Shown: in pieces, positions 1 through 11,165 of the stretch
Layout: each line of letters starts with the position of its first letter
Position numbering within the stretch: position 1 is the first letter of the stretch
NCBI RefSeq assembly: GCF_024586455.1
Contig: NC_065921.1
Location: 50,118,574-50,182,573, forward strand
Length of the DNA: 64,000 bases
Direction of reading: 5' to 3'
From: Bactrocera neohumeralis
Lineage: Eukaryota; Arthropoda; Insecta; Diptera; Tephritidae
The notes under the pieces: model-generated
Databases searched by the model: none
Seen by the model: the letters and a program-made list of their open reading frames with translations, nothing else
Told to the model about the DNA's origin: nothing
Program-made: the position numbers and the translations under genes

Positions 1-870
1 AAATGAAAACTCCCTTCCAGGAGAGAATCCATTATTATTGAAGGGGTTAGACAAAACAAGATCAATACAAAAGAAAGAGTTAGTCTTCAATTAAAATCAT
101 TAATAGATCCTTTCGAAACAAACCACCATTGTAGTACAAAAGATTGTGTCCAATGTGCCCACAAAACACATAAAAATCGAAAAACTTCCAGAGAATATAA
201 AACTGGCCGACCCTTCATTTGGTGTTCCGGGTAAAATTGATTTACTATTAGGTGCGGACATATTTTTTGATTTGTTAAAAGAAGAGAAAATATATATTGA
301 AAACGTTAATTACAAACTGCAGAACAGTGTGTTTGGGTGGTTTATATACGGCTCAACTAACATAAGTTCCAAACTACCGCACTGTGGTGTTGTAATATAT
401 TTTGATAAAAATCTAGATAATCAACGGAAAAAGTTTTGGAGAATAGAATCCCTTGAAGGATGTGTTAATAAAACCAAAAAAGAAACACAATACGACAAGC
501 ACTTTCGTAATAATTAAAAAATTTTCTGCAAATAGTAAACCTACCGTAACCTTTCCATTCAAAAAAGAAAATATAAGCTTAGAAGTGTCTTCTTCACAAG
601 CAAAAGGAAGATTAATCTCTCTAGATGGAAAACTTAAAAATAATAAACTACAAAAAGAAGTAAATGCCAAGTTCCTTTTGAAAATATTAAAACTGGGACA
701 TTGGTACTTTTTAAAGAACAAAATATTCCACCATTGCAGTGGAAGAGAGGACGAATTGAAAACGTCATTTTAAGCCAAGATTGCAAACGTAGACGTAAGG
801 ATAAGCAATGGCACATCGCAAAGAGCGATGTACATTGTTTACCCTTTTCCTACCAAAGAAAAAATAAGTA
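1..870 (+). mobile_element. BEL/Pao LTR retrotransposon remnant, internally deleted
   Basis: Broken pol fragments in several frames. At 140-350 the frame carries the end of a BEL-type aspartic protease region: LADPSF, then IDLLLGADIFFDLL, then GWFIYG, which is the DUF1758 pattern of BEL/Pao elements. A frame change near 490 leads to the start of the reverse transcriptase region (VTFPFKKENISLEVS, then a GHW block) up to about 710. At about 717-770 the sequence jumps to NIPPLQWKRGRI, which resembles the extreme C-terminus of BEL integrase, so most of RT, RNase H and integrase is missing. The element enters from outside the window. A 3' LTR could begin after 870 but cannot be recognised. It is an old, non-functional copy. 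Confidence 0.75.
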
Positions 871-1273
871 AATAATAAAAAGAGATGCGGTCGACTCGAA
901 CTAAAAAACAAGAAAAATAAAAACCTTATATTTACTTTGTTAAGCTTACTTAAATATAAGTTACTTTAAAAATATTTCTGGAGTATTTTTTGAAAAAAAG
1001 AAGATCTGTTGGGTTAACTAGGATAGCGTGGAATATAATTGTCCACATCGATTTATCAATACTCGGTTGAAAGGCACCTAATTTCAAATTCAGTAAAACA
1101 TTTGATATACGCAACGATATTTGAAGGGAATTTAGTGAACTCAATGATTCAGCAGCAACTCAATGATTGAACAGCTTCACAACATCATCGCGTTCACGGG
1201 GAGGAGGATGAAAAGGAAGACTAGGTCAGTGTTACCCTTCAAAGGATCATTATACTACTCCTTGTTTGACCTG

Positions 1274-2149
1274 ATGAATGAAGAATACTTATGGTGTATT
1301 GAACAGACCTTACTGTTCTCAGATAGTCAGCTCTTGAACTTGATTCTCGATAATGGTGGTGAATTGACCAACTCAGTGCATGAAAAGTTCCCACAATACC
1401 TGAAGGGCATCAAGGATTTGAGCAAAGAAACTACAACCGGTGTACACAATGTATATGAAATGATGAGGGAGAGACGTCTCGGTGTGCCAGCCATCAATGT
1501 CAACGACTTGGTGACCAAGAGTAAATTCTATAATCTGTATGATTGTCGCGAGTCGCTAATTGATGGTATTAAACGGTTGCTGGTTATGTGATATGGGCAA
1601 AAGTTATGCATAAGCTCTGCGTAGTTTCGGCGGAGTCGTTATTGTCACCCAAAATTCTATGATTGCTTTGCAAGCGGGTATGGAAGGCTATGAAGTAACC
1701 ACGATGGAGCAAGCATACAAAGAAGCTACCATCTTCATATCAAAAACTGGTTGCAAGGACATTATTACTGGCGCACATTTAGAACACATGCCTGACAATG
1801 CAATAATTTGTAATATTGGTAATTTCGATTGTGAAATCGACGTCGCATGTTTGAATGCCAATGCCAAGGAGAAGATTAATAACAAACCCCAAGTCGATCG
1901 TTATACACTATCCAATGGTAATCATATTATTTTGTTGGCCAAAGGACATCTGGTAAATTTGGGCTTCGCGCACGGTCATCCCAGCTTGAGATGTTAAACT
2001 CGTTCAGAAATCAAGTGGTGGCACAAATCGAATTGTGGACCAAGGCTGACAAATACAACGTAGATGTGTCTCTGAAAAGTTCCGTGATTAATTTCGAAAC
2101 ACTTGGACTTAGAATGACATCATATTATGCATTACGGCATGAATACTGA
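1274..2149 (+). pseudogene. S-adenosylhomocysteine hydrolase (adenosylhomocysteinase) pseudogene
   Basis: The functional enzyme splits S-adenosylhomocysteine into adenosine and homocysteine using bound NAD. Matching blocks appear in order: NEEYLWCIEQTL (1277), ETTTGVHNVYEMMRERRLGV (about 1430), VPAINVNDLVTKSKF, then the NAD-fold region FGGVVIVT (about 1627), EGYEVTTMEQA (1684), CNIGNFDCEIDV (about 1810), PQVDRYTLSNGNHIILLA (about 1890) and QIELWTKADKY (about 2025). About 12 codons after GIKR, just before the glycine-rich NAD motif, are deleted near 1580. Frames change near 1580, 1625 and 1985, and the N-terminal 40% is absent or unrecognisable. No intron-like gaps separate the blocks, so a retrocopy is possible, but no clear poly(A) tail follows. 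The glycine motif GxGxxG is destroyed. It is not a working gene. Confidence 0.85.
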
Positions 2150-2585
2150 CAACCTAATCCTATTAATTGCTGGTGCAATCATCGTAACAATAGTCCTACG
2201 ACACATCTGTAATTCAGCAAGGTACGCATATCAAGTAGGAGAATATATCTTACGAAATTAATTATTAATTTTCGTAAATTAAAATTATATTAAAAATTTA
2301 AAATGTAGTACAATTTAAAAATAGCTTATATTAGAAAAATTATTACGAGTTCGATCCGCCAATCTTGTAAAGAAAAATGTAATTAAAATGCCCAAGATTT
2401 ATAAATACTTGAATTATTTAGAAGTGTAATCACTTCAACGTGGGCAGTTTGTTCAGATTTCTGAACAGTTCTTAACGGCTACAATTGTAAATAAGATATT
2501 TTTGTAAATCTGTATAGAAACAGATATCATGTTACAAATATTTATGTGCATTATCGCTAATACATACAAATACAGTCGTAAATAA
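2150..2585. other. AT-rich non-coding stretch
   Basis: No open frame of note, no terminal repeats and no RNA gene recognised. It contains short A/T runs and lies between the hydrolase pseudogene and a mariner remnant. Confidence 0.5.
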
Positions 2586-3002
2586 ATTGGGTTGTCAAAA
2601 AAGTCTTGCTTTCAAACATGGAGCAAAATAAAGAGAAAATACGGCATATTTTACAGTACTACTACGATAAAGGCAAAAATGCATCTCAAGCCGCCAATAA
2701 AATTTGTGCAGTTTATGGACCCGATACAGTTTCCATTTCCACCACATAACGATGGTTTCAACGTTTTCGTTCTGGTGTAGAGGTGGTCGAAGATGCGCCA
2801 CGCTCCGGAAGGCCTGTCGTCGAAAATTGCGATAAAGTCGCTGAATTGGTCGAAAGAGGCCGGCATAGTAGCAGCCGCATCGGTGAAGAGCATGAGTCAT
2901 CAAACCAAAATATACATATATATGTATATAATATTCAAAAAAAAAAAAAAACAAATATATATAATATTCAAAAAATACCGCAAGTCTTTTTCGACAACCT
3001 AA
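2586..3002 (+). mobile_element. Internally deleted mariner element with both terminal inverted repeats
   Basis: The left end (2588-2610, gggttgtcaaaaaagtcttgc) and the reverse complement of the right end (2980-3002) agree at about 19 of 22 positions. Between them is the start of a mariner transposase: it opens at 2619 with MEQNKEKIRHILQYYYDKG, shows the helix-turn-helix region SQAANKICAVYG, a stop at the position usually reading QRWF, then FRSGVEVVEDAPRSGRP. The DDE/D catalytic region is entirely deleted and replaced by an A-rich stretch (2937-2970). Total length is about 0.4 kb against the usual 1.3 kb. It is a non-autonomous relic. Confidence 0.85.
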
Positions 3003-3714
3003 TAAATATGTATGTACAAATACCCATTTCAATCATCACCGTAATAAATGTTCATTTCGGTTATATTGATTAGAGACTGTAGTATTTATTGTATGCAATG
3101 TAAAGGATCGCAAATGACCCTAAAATAATAATAGATAAGAAATACTTGTGTATGCCGTTGGGAACATTTATGTTTAAGATATGTGTACATACTGTTGGTA
3201 TGTACAGTAGATTAGTATTAAGATATGTTAGGATAAGAAATTCTAAAAATAAAGGAGATCTTGGCAACTTGAGCTGAGTACTATTTTATGCGTGTAGTTC
3301 AACCGCGCTCTTATTTAACAAGTATATTGACCAAAAAATACTTGGGCTTCGCCTATTTTAAACAAAAAAGCAGCCAACAAGTGTTCGTTGTTAACGCGAT
3401 CACCTGAACCAAATTTCAGTTCGGTATCATAATTTAAGCGTTTTATATGGCAGTGGTCCGATTCAAGAACAAGATATATCAATTTTTACCCAAGTTATTG
3501 CTTGCATATAGGACGAAAAGAAAAAAGTTTCAAACCTACATGCATACATATATACATACATACATTTCCCCAAAAATATTAATATACGCCACACAGGTTA
3601 TAAAAATGATAATTTGTTGTTACTAAGATCGTACTGAGTTGTTTTTTAATTCAATACCAAGTTTTACTTTATTACAATCGTATGTTGCAAAGAGTAATAA
3701 AGGTTATTGATTAC
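3003..3714. other. Non-coding; probable intron or flank of the minus-strand gene
   Basis: The exon ending at 3715 has a donor site that opens an intron into this stretch, and no further exon was recognised between here and position 1. A short piece near 3470-3510 (tcaatttttacccaagttat) matches the old interspersed repeat also present near 7677. CATACATA microsatellite lies near 3540-3565. Confidence 0.45.
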
Positions 3715-5266
3715 CTGCTATTAGTAGAGTTGACGCTGGTGTTACTGCGCGACCGCCTTGAAATAATGGAGTCACCACAGTTCACTACATTGCCCTTGCT
3801 TATTGAGAAGTGCCTTAGGCGGTAAAGATCATCACTAGCCCGAGGATTATATGGACGTTCAGGTAGAGAACATACACGTGGTCTTATGTGATCTGGAACT
3901 GCAAAAGAAAAATAATACAAAATTCTTACATATGTAAGTCATATGCATGTTAACAACCTGGTAGTTCAAGGAAATTTGATGTTCGACGTTGTCGTCCGCG
4001 GTTTGATGCTTGAAAAGCTAATGGCCCAATATCATCGTTGGAAAAGACAGATGTGTTGGAGCACACACTTTTCATAGACTCCCGTGAACTACGGCGACTA
4101 GCTAAATATGCCAGACCGCCTTTAGAACTACCCCTCCGCCTGAGCTTATAGCTTGTGGAAATTGATTCTTCTAAAATTTTATTCTTATTTAGAACACATT
4201 CGGAGTCTCCAGTCAAATCACTGGTTGATTTACGGTGCTGCAGTGATGCCGCACTGTCTGAACAGGTACGATCTAAAGTAGAGTGTGAACTGTGTAATAC
4301 CTATAGAAAACTCATTTATATTAATACTCTTCCAGATTTAAACGACTTATTCTAACCTGATAACAGGGATTGGAAGTTATATTGATAGCGTGTCTTCGAT
4401 GTTTACTTCTTCCCTGTAACTCAAATGGGGTCGCCTCTTTTGATACAAATCCTTCCAAAACAGAATCAATTTTTGATTGCTCAGAGAAAGATGTGGTAAC
4501 AGTAGCAATCGTACAATTAGTTGTGTCATTTGAGTCACATGACAGCTGTGTGCTCTCCGTAACACACGAATCTCTTTTCATATAATAATTATTACTAATC
4601 AAACAATGCTGATCAATTTGAGATATTTCCCACTCTGGCGGCTTCATCTCCTTACTGTTTTGCTGACTTTCATATAAATTAGAAATATTTTCTAAAGGTG
4701 AGGAACGCAAAAGTGGTTTTGTGTTCTTTCCTTTTGCTTCACATATTTTTGGTGAGGTTGGTATTCGTGATGATGTGCCGAAATGTTCAATGGTATTTAT
4801 TTCATAGATTTCGTTAGAAATTTCATCTTCAGGAGTAATAGGTTCGTAGTATTCAAACTTTTTATAAGAGTAATCCATGACTGGGCTAATGGCCTCAAAT
4901 ACAAATTTTCTGGGTGAGTTAGGACTTCGTCGAGGTGAGGATGTTCCTGGACCGCTAAGAAATGTTCCAGAAGATGGTGAATCCATTGAGTTTTCGTGGG
5001 ATGAAATTCCTCTCGGGCTATGTGAACCAGAAGTCGGTGTATGATAAAAGGATGGTGTTGAAGAGGCATCATCATAACTATCATTAGCATAAGTGGTTGT
5101 TATTTTCGGACTACGTGGGTTTTCATTCATGTGAGACAAATGTACACCTCTACTAGCCATTATAAACGGATCGGAGTATGAGCTTTGAGATCCGTGGGGT
5201 CTCCGTGCGGATGGACTTGATGGTGGTTGCCTCATTGAATCATAGGAATTAATATCGGGTAAACAT
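3715..5266 (-). CDS. Three coding exons of a Ser/Pro/Arg-rich protein, possibly an RGK-type GTPase N-terminal region
   Basis: Exons on the minus strand are 5266-4357, 4300-3958 and 3898-3715. Splice sites are clean. The first acceptor follows a CTAAT branch-like site and lies in about 90 nt with no other AG. Donors are CAG|GTTAGA and CAG|GTTGTT, and introns are 56 and 59 nt. Phases join perfectly (NPCYQ|VLHSS, and a split codon giving ELP-V-PDHIRP). The roughly 480 residues are rich in Ser and Pro with many SPR/RRS sites, suggesting a disordered, phosphorylated region. The last exon reads PERPYNPRASDDLYRLRHFS, KGNVVNCGDS and RRSRSNTSVNSTNSR, which reminded me of RGK GTPase N-terminal extensions. 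This is memory of the pattern, not a search. The reading frame continues past 3715 (split codon at a GTAATC donor) and no GTPase domain is visible in the window. The gene as a coding region is secure, its identity is not. Confidence 0.8.
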
Positions 5267-5396
5267 CTAGGTTTATAATAACGGTGATTAGCAAATACGT
5301 ACATGAGAAGTACGAGTATAAATACGTTCATAAGTAAGTACAACACATAAATGAGTAGTATTCATCATTGACCTTAGTATATACAGAATCACCCAC

Positions 5397-6110
5397 TTAA
5401 GGGGCTATACCAGTGTGACACTTTCAAAAAAAAAATTTTTATTTGCTTTTTCAATAGCTTATATTTTTATAAATATCTTGTGAAATCGGGAAGGTCGTAT
5501 CTTGCATTGTTTTTGGATGGCAGCGTTCTAAAGAGCGATCGCTCAGATCGCACATGCATAAGTGAAACTTTAAGCGCGTTTTTCTCGAAACGATATTTTT
5601 CAAAATTGCTGGCGTCATAACTCAACGAGAAATAAACCGATCGACTTCAAATTAAAACAAAGTATTTTTGAATACATTTACTATACAATGACATTTACTA
5701 TACAATCATCTTTTTGATTGGTTGAAAATTATCAATTTGGCATTAAAAGTCGACCATTTTTTACCTAAAAAAAGATTTTTTTTCAAAATTACGCCATTTT
5801 GTTAATTTCAGTTTAGTCATTCATTCAGTCATTGTATAGGAAATATTTTTAAATTTAAAAAACTTTTCAAATTTTTTTGTTTCAGCTACTCATACGGCCG
5901 GAATCACGCCAGCAGTTTGGGCACTTTTTTTGGCACCTCCGAAGACAGCCCATAACTCCGTTATTTTTCAACATTTTTGTAAAAAACAAATCTAAAAATA
6001 TACCTTATTATGGTCAAAGAAGTTCGAAATATTCAATCGCATACTTTCACTTAAAAAAATTCGAGAAAATCGCCAGATTTTTCATGTGTCACACTGGTCT
6101 AGCGGCTTAA
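5397..6110. mobile_element. TTAA-flanked MITE, family 1
   Basis: The sequence starts TTAA-GGGGCTATACCAGTGTGACAC and ends with the inverted counterpart GTGTCACACTGGTCTAGCGGC-TTAA. The terminal repeats match at 18 of 21 positions and both are bounded by TTAA, the target of piggyBac-type transposases. The 0.7 kb interior is AT-rich with no coding frame of transposase type. It lies in the presumed long intron of the minus-strand gene. Non-autonomous element. Confidence 0.8.
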
Positions 6111-6589
6111 GTCAAATATATACATACATACATATATGTATACAAAATACATTTAAATTTTTCCTCATAATTGAACCCGGTTAATTGTTTTTTCTGCATA
6201 ATTGGTTAAAACTATGTGTTATTGAAAAAATATACCGTTATACATATATTTCAAGATATTTTTGTTCAGAAAGGATCTCTTAATATTTGAATGCAAGTAC
6301 TACATATGTATATACAATAATATGAACTAGTTTGTGCCTTATGTTTTTTTATTTTTTTATAAATCCTTAAAGTGAACAATTTTTTTTTTTGATAATGTTG
6401 TACAATTAAGCGATATTTCTGTATTTGAACGAAATGTTAATTTAAACGAGTATCGGTTAACTGATTTTTCGGTTAATTGAAAAAAAAAATGTGTGCAATT
6501 GTTGAAGTGCAATTCTGTACTTTTAAACTACCACTGACTTCAAATAATATATATAATATATAAATTCCAATTGCATTTATGTATAAGTT

Positions 6590-7865
6590 ATGGAAAACAA
6601 ATAAGGAAGGATGACAATTAAGTTCGGGTGCAACCTAAGAATATCATTGTGTATTATATGGGAGTTGGGGTATCGACCCGATTTTATTTATTTTTGTTAA
6701 TACTACATACTATTAATATGTCAAATACTAATAAAAATGTACCCTGAGGTTCATTAAGGTACCATCACCAATCATATGTTTGTTATGTGTAGGCACAAAG
6801 ATACACTGTTATCTGTAAAACACGCTCTTTCATTTTCATTGAGATAACTCACATATTGACTTATGTATGCAGTATAAAGCCACCCGGAAGTTTGAAACCC
6901 GTTATATTAGTTAGGTATATGGGAGCTAAAGGAAGAATTGACCTGATTCAATCCATTTTTGATACACAGATACACCACTATGAGGAAAGGATTCTCTCTG
7001 AATTTCAAATATATATCTCACACATTGACCGATATTTTCTATCAAAAGCCAACTATAAGTACTGGGGCAACATATTCGGTATCTAGGGGCTTGAACAGTT
7101 TTTGATGGATTTGAAAAACTTTTGTCATGAGGCAAAGACTAAAGACATTATTTGTGCTAATCTCGCTATGTTGATTGCTTCTTGATTTGTGCGGTTGAAC
7201 CCTGATTTCACCCATTCTCGCACCGTTACATAGGAATGTGAAAAAAATGCCCAGTACCAAATTTGATTGAAATCGGTCGGGCGGATCCTGAGATCGGTGA
7301 TTTCATCTAAAGGTGGGTGGTGCCATGCCCATCGTTAAGTTTTTACTCCGGCTCCTATTGAGCCTCTCCTATCATCTTAAATGTAAAATGTGTCACTGGC
7401 GTATTTAGTTATTGATTAATCGTTCTTTTGAAAGTAAGCTGGGATTTGATTTATTTTCACACTATCGGCAGGGGTTCTTCTGGGATTTGCTTTGAGTGAA
7501 TTTGGTTATTTTGACTTGAACAGGGCTCTCTTTGCGACTGCCATCCCCTGTGCCGAATTACAGCTCTATTTCTTAATTAAGTGCTTAGTTATGGCACTTT
7601 ATAGGTTTTCCTTTACTGGCGGCTTGCATCTTACTTTTATACCAAGGAACATGTGTGTAAAGTTTCATCCAAATATCTCAATTTTTACTCAAGTTATAGT
7701 TTGCACGGACGGACAGACAAGCAGACACTGGGATTTCAACTCATCTTATTATCCTGATCATTTATGTATATGTATATAACCTTATACCTAAGTCGTTTAG
7801 TTTTAGGTTATACGTACAACCGTTACATGAACAAAACTATTATACTCTCTAGCAAAATGTTGCAT
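6590..7865 (+). repeat. Old interspersed repeat, copy 1
   Basis: A 1.2 kb non-coding repeat beginning aaggatgacaattaagttcgggtgcaacc and ending near ttgcatg. It contains the blocks ATGGGAGCTAAAGGAAGA, AGGGGCTTGAACAGTTTTT, TCGGTCGGGC and a degenerate CGGACGGACAGACAAGCAGAC run near 7708. Similar blocks recur at 9480-10181 plus 10909-11165, inverted at 60770-61480, and as a 3' piece at 45960-46200. No transposase or RT frame is recognisable. The class is unknown. Confidence 0.65.
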
Positions 7866-7888
7866 GAAAAAAAAATATGGGTATTTAC

Positions 7889-8017
7889 GTGGTGAATCTA
7901 CAATTCTTTTACGTCTTCTAATCTTAACATGATCATTAACAACTAATATCGCTATATTGGGCTCCAATCCCAAGGTCGTTTTAATATTGATTCCGAGAAG
8001 TTTTGTCGTGACGGAAT
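7889..8017 (-). CDS. Candidate 129-nt cassette exon
   Basis: On the minus strand a TTCTTCACCTTGAGCAG acceptor is followed by an open frame of exactly 43 codons and a CAC|GTAAAT donor. The frame reads SVTTKLLGINIK, then LEPNIAILVVNDHVKIRRRK and RIVDSP, which looks coding rather than random. Both boundaries are phase 1, so it could be skipped without shifting frame. It does not fit in phase between the exon ending at 8952 and the one starting at 5266 (phase 2 join), so it is either an alternative exon used with other partners, belongs to another transcript, or is a chance frame. Confidence 0.35.
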
Positions 8018-8324
8018 CTGCTCAAGGTGAAGAAAATATTTTTAGATATAAAAGAATATATAGAATCAATCATCTATCAGCTAATTAAAAACTTTATAAC
8101 AGCCATTAAGATAAGTGCGTGAATGAATTTATTTATTTATTGGATTTTCTTATTTATTTTAAAATAATTTTTCGATCATTTTCAAAACATCGGTTTAGTG
8201 ATTATGATAATTCTGATTTCAATAATACCCGAATACATATTACTACACTCTTTATCTAGATTTAAATTGCACCGAAATTAGTACTTAGTCCTTTTAATAT
8301 TTGAATTTATAAAATGGTGTGTTT

Positions 8325-8910
8325 ACAAAAAAACAAGAATAAACATTAACTTCGGCTGCACCGAAGCTACCCTTCACAGGTGCATTTCTATTAGCAACTA
8401 TGTGTTTAAGTAAATCTAAAAACGTAACCACGACGAATTTTCAGAATATATCTCGTTAACTGAAAAAATCTCCAATGCAAGCATTTCACTCTGATCGTTC
8501 AGTCTGGATGGCAGCTATATGCTATAGTGAGCCGATCTGAACAATTTCTTCCGATATTACATTATTTCTATCAACAATAGCTCATACCAAATTTCGTGAA
8601 GATATGTCGTCAAATGAGGAAGTTTTCCATGCAAGTATTTGATTCCGATCATTCAGTTTGTATGACAGCTATATGTTGCAGCTTCTTGAAGAGAAAATGA
8701 CGTTTGCAAAATTTCAAAACGATATCCTAAAAACTGAGGGACTAGTTCGTATACATACAGACGGACAGACGGACAGACAGACAGACGGACATGGCAGCTC
8801 AAAATACTGATCATTTAAATATATACTTTATAGGGTCTCTGACGCTTCCTTCTGGGTGTTACAAACTTCGTGGCAAAATTAATATATCCTGTTCAGGGTA
8901 TAATTATTGT
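8325..8910 (+). repeat. Second interspersed repeat with palindrome and CGGACAGA tract
   Basis: Starts around aataaacattaacttcggctgcaccgaagc, a short hairpin (TTCGG at 8350-8354 pairing with CCGAA at 8360-8364). At 8761-8792 there is a run of CGGACAGA-type units (acggacagacggacagacag). It ends near ctgttcagggtataattattg. No protein-coding frame is present. It resembles the repeat at 6590 only in the CGGACAGA tract. Confidence 0.5.
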
Positions 8911-8951
8911 AAACAAATATGTATGTATATTAATGTATTGAATAATTTTAC

Positions 8952-9166
8952 CTTGGAGCTTTAGAGCCTTTAACTGTTGACTCAGGTGAACGTGAACACA
9001 TATCATCTGTTTTCTGTATTATTGCAAATGGAGGTGAGTTTTGTTTAGTTTTGCTTATTGAAGTCGTGTCCTTATTTATTCCATGTTGGGGTGAACATGT
9101 TAAACGGCTTAGACTTTCATGTTCTTTAAATTTTTTTTGACATTGGTATTCCATTTGATATTCCAT
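8952..9166 (-). CDS. Probable upstream exon of the 3715-5266 gene
   Basis: The frame begins at ATG 9166 and ends at an AAG|GTAAAA donor at 8952. Its final two bases (ag) combine with the first base of the exon starting at 5266 to give R-CLPD, so phases match. It encodes a polar segment with SPQHGINKD, SPPFAII and CSRSPES, similar in composition to the following exon. The same frame stays open upstream to about 9222 (KLAHNTIYAYQLG), so either translation starts at 9166 or the exon is longer. No strong polypyrimidine acceptor is visible near 9222, leaving the 5' boundary unresolved. The intron to 5266 would be 3.7 kb and contains a MITE and old repeats. Confidence 0.5.
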
Positions 9167-9222
9167 TAAAGTTCCGAGTTGATATGCATAGATTGTATTA
9201 TGAGCGAGTTTGGCACTTCTGT

Positions 9223-9479
9223 CCAGACCACCTTACCATAAACTACTTATTGGGGTTCAGTCATAAATTTTGTAGGAATCGTGACCTATAAATGATTATT
9301 TGAATTAATGGATACGCTACGTATTTAGGTTTTCTCTCTTTATATTTTATTTTTGATTTGCAAATGGAAGAAGAATAACATTTAAATGCTTAAATCTCAG
9401 TTTTTATTTTTTATCCTTACTTTTTCGTGCTCATATCAAAAATAATATTATATTTTCCATTAATTCATCCCTTTGTTCT
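9223..9479. other. AT-rich non-coding stretch
   Basis: Lies between the probable exon and the second copy of the interspersed repeat. Nothing recognisable. Confidence 0.4.
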
Positions 9480-11165
9480 AATTCTATCTTAAAAAGATGG
9501 AGTTATGAAAGGGTGTCTTCAGAGGTTTGGAAAATTGAGCTTGTAACCGCTGTCAATAAAGGTTTGGTATTCTCAGAGTGCTATGAACAGCATCCCCCAC
9601 ATTATATTTGATTGTCACTAGATGTTGTGAAATACACATGTAACCAGTATAACTGAGAGTACATAGTTACTATACCAACGTAAGGAGATTTACCATAATT
9701 ATCATAATCATAAAGTACACTCTCTCTCATACAATCAGTAGACGTATGCGATATGTTCATATTAGGTATTGAAGTTATCTGATCTACTATGTTTAGGTAA
9801 AATATTTTCTTTAAAAGTATGCTATAAGTACCTGGGTTCAAATATGCGATACCTAGGGGCTTGAACAGTTTTTATTCGATTTTAACAGTTTTTCGTCATA
9901 AGGTGGCATACTCTAAAGCCATTATTCGTGTACAGTTTTATACCATTAAATTAATTCCTTCTTGATTTATACACTGGAAAGGAAAGAATCAGATGAAATT
10001 TAAAATTGGGCTATATGGAAAGTAGGCGTGGTTGCAGTCCGATTTCGCCCCTTTTAGAACTGTTACTTGGAATGTGAAATTAATATTCTATACTGATATT
10101 GGTCGGGCAGGTCCCGAGATATGTGATTTCACCTTAAAGTTGACGGTGACGTGCCCATCGTCCACTTTTTATCCCAGCTTATTAAGGGGGGAGCCTGCTT
10201 TAGAGACTTAAAAAATTCGATTTTTTTGAGGACTTTTTTGGGAGGGAAAGAAATAATTGATTAATATACATACATTTTTTTGATACGAAATCTTTGATAT
10301 TCTGCCTTTGGGAAGCAATTGCCCAATGCATCTCGCAAGTGCATTTGTCGGACGGCGGGCAGGATGCAGGTCACAATTTCTGTCGGAAAAAAAAATTCAA
10401 AGAGATTCATATTTGTTAATAATTTATCTTCTAGTTAAACTAAAAAAGTTCCAAAAAAAATTGTAAAATTTTAATTTTTTTTTTTTAATTGAAAAATAAG
10501 TGGTTTTCGATCAAAAAAATTTGACTTTATGCTGTTTCAAAAAATATGTTAAAACTTGACTTTGCTTATTTTTTCTTTAGTTTAAATAGAAGATAATTTA
10601 ATACCAAAGATAATAAACGTTGCCCCAATTCCATACGACGTTTAGATTTTTTTTATCCTGCCCGCCAATTAAGAAAAATCGTAAAAATGAAAAACCGAGA
10701 AAACGCGCGTCAAAGTTTTCACTTCCTGTCCAAGCGCTCATATATCTGCTCGGTCTGCTCGGCTCGGTCACTATTTCCCTTCTAGCTTCGAAAATATTCC
10801 GAATTCCCATCTATAACTTTGGGGACATATTCTTAGATTATTTTTAAAGAGATTTTAGCAAAACAAAAAATCGATTTTTTTAAACTTCTAAAGCAGGCTC
10901 CCCCTTAAGCTTTCTCATACCATCCCGGGTGTAAAATTATATGTCTCTGTCGTATTTATTTATTAACTTATCGAACTTTTAGTAGTTTTTAACAGTAACA
11001 CGCTTCCTGGTTTTGTGGTCGTGGCAGGAGCCCGATACCGCCCATCTGCAATACCATCTTACGATGTCTGAAAACAGAAGTACTAAATTTCACTAATATA
11101 TCTCAAGTTTTACTCAATCTAACCCGATTACAACAAAAAACCGTTACAAGAGTATAAACATATGA
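9480..11165 (+). repeat. Old interspersed repeat, copy 2, interrupted by a MITE
   Basis: The block from aggggcttgaacagttttta (9853) through tggtcgggcaggtcccgagat (10103) matches copy 1 at 7084-7290. The repeat is interrupted at 10182-10908 by a TTAA MITE and resumes at 10909 (tttctcataccatcccgggtgtaaaattatatgtc in short pieces), matching copy 1 near 7370. The order shows that the MITE arrived later. Confidence 0.6.
10182..10908. mobile_element. TTAA-flanked MITE, family 2, copy 1 (complete)
   Basis: Begins TTAA-GGGGGGAGCCTGCTTTAG and ends with the inverted CTAAAGCAGGCTCCCCC-TTAA; inverted similarity extends about 50 bp inward, including an AAAAATCGATTTTTT block. Copies of the same family lie at 36790-37418 (inverted) and 53505-54056. 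The interior holds a diagnostic segment TGCCCCAATTCCATACGACG and CTATTTCCCTTCTAGCTTCG. A 75-codon frame at 10620 has no recognisable domain and is probably not a gene. Confidence 0.85.

Noticed and set aside
950..1144. 64-codon minus-strand frame after the BEL remnant
   Set aside because: AT-rich with no domain or conserved signal.
8761..8792. CGGACAGA direct repeats considered as a CRISPR-like or satellite array
   Set aside because: The units are adjacent with no spacers, the tract is only about 30 bp, and the genome is eukaryotic.
10620..10847. 75-codon frame with Lys-rich start and hydrophobic end
   Set aside because: Lies within a MITE; other copies of the MITE do not preserve the frame.
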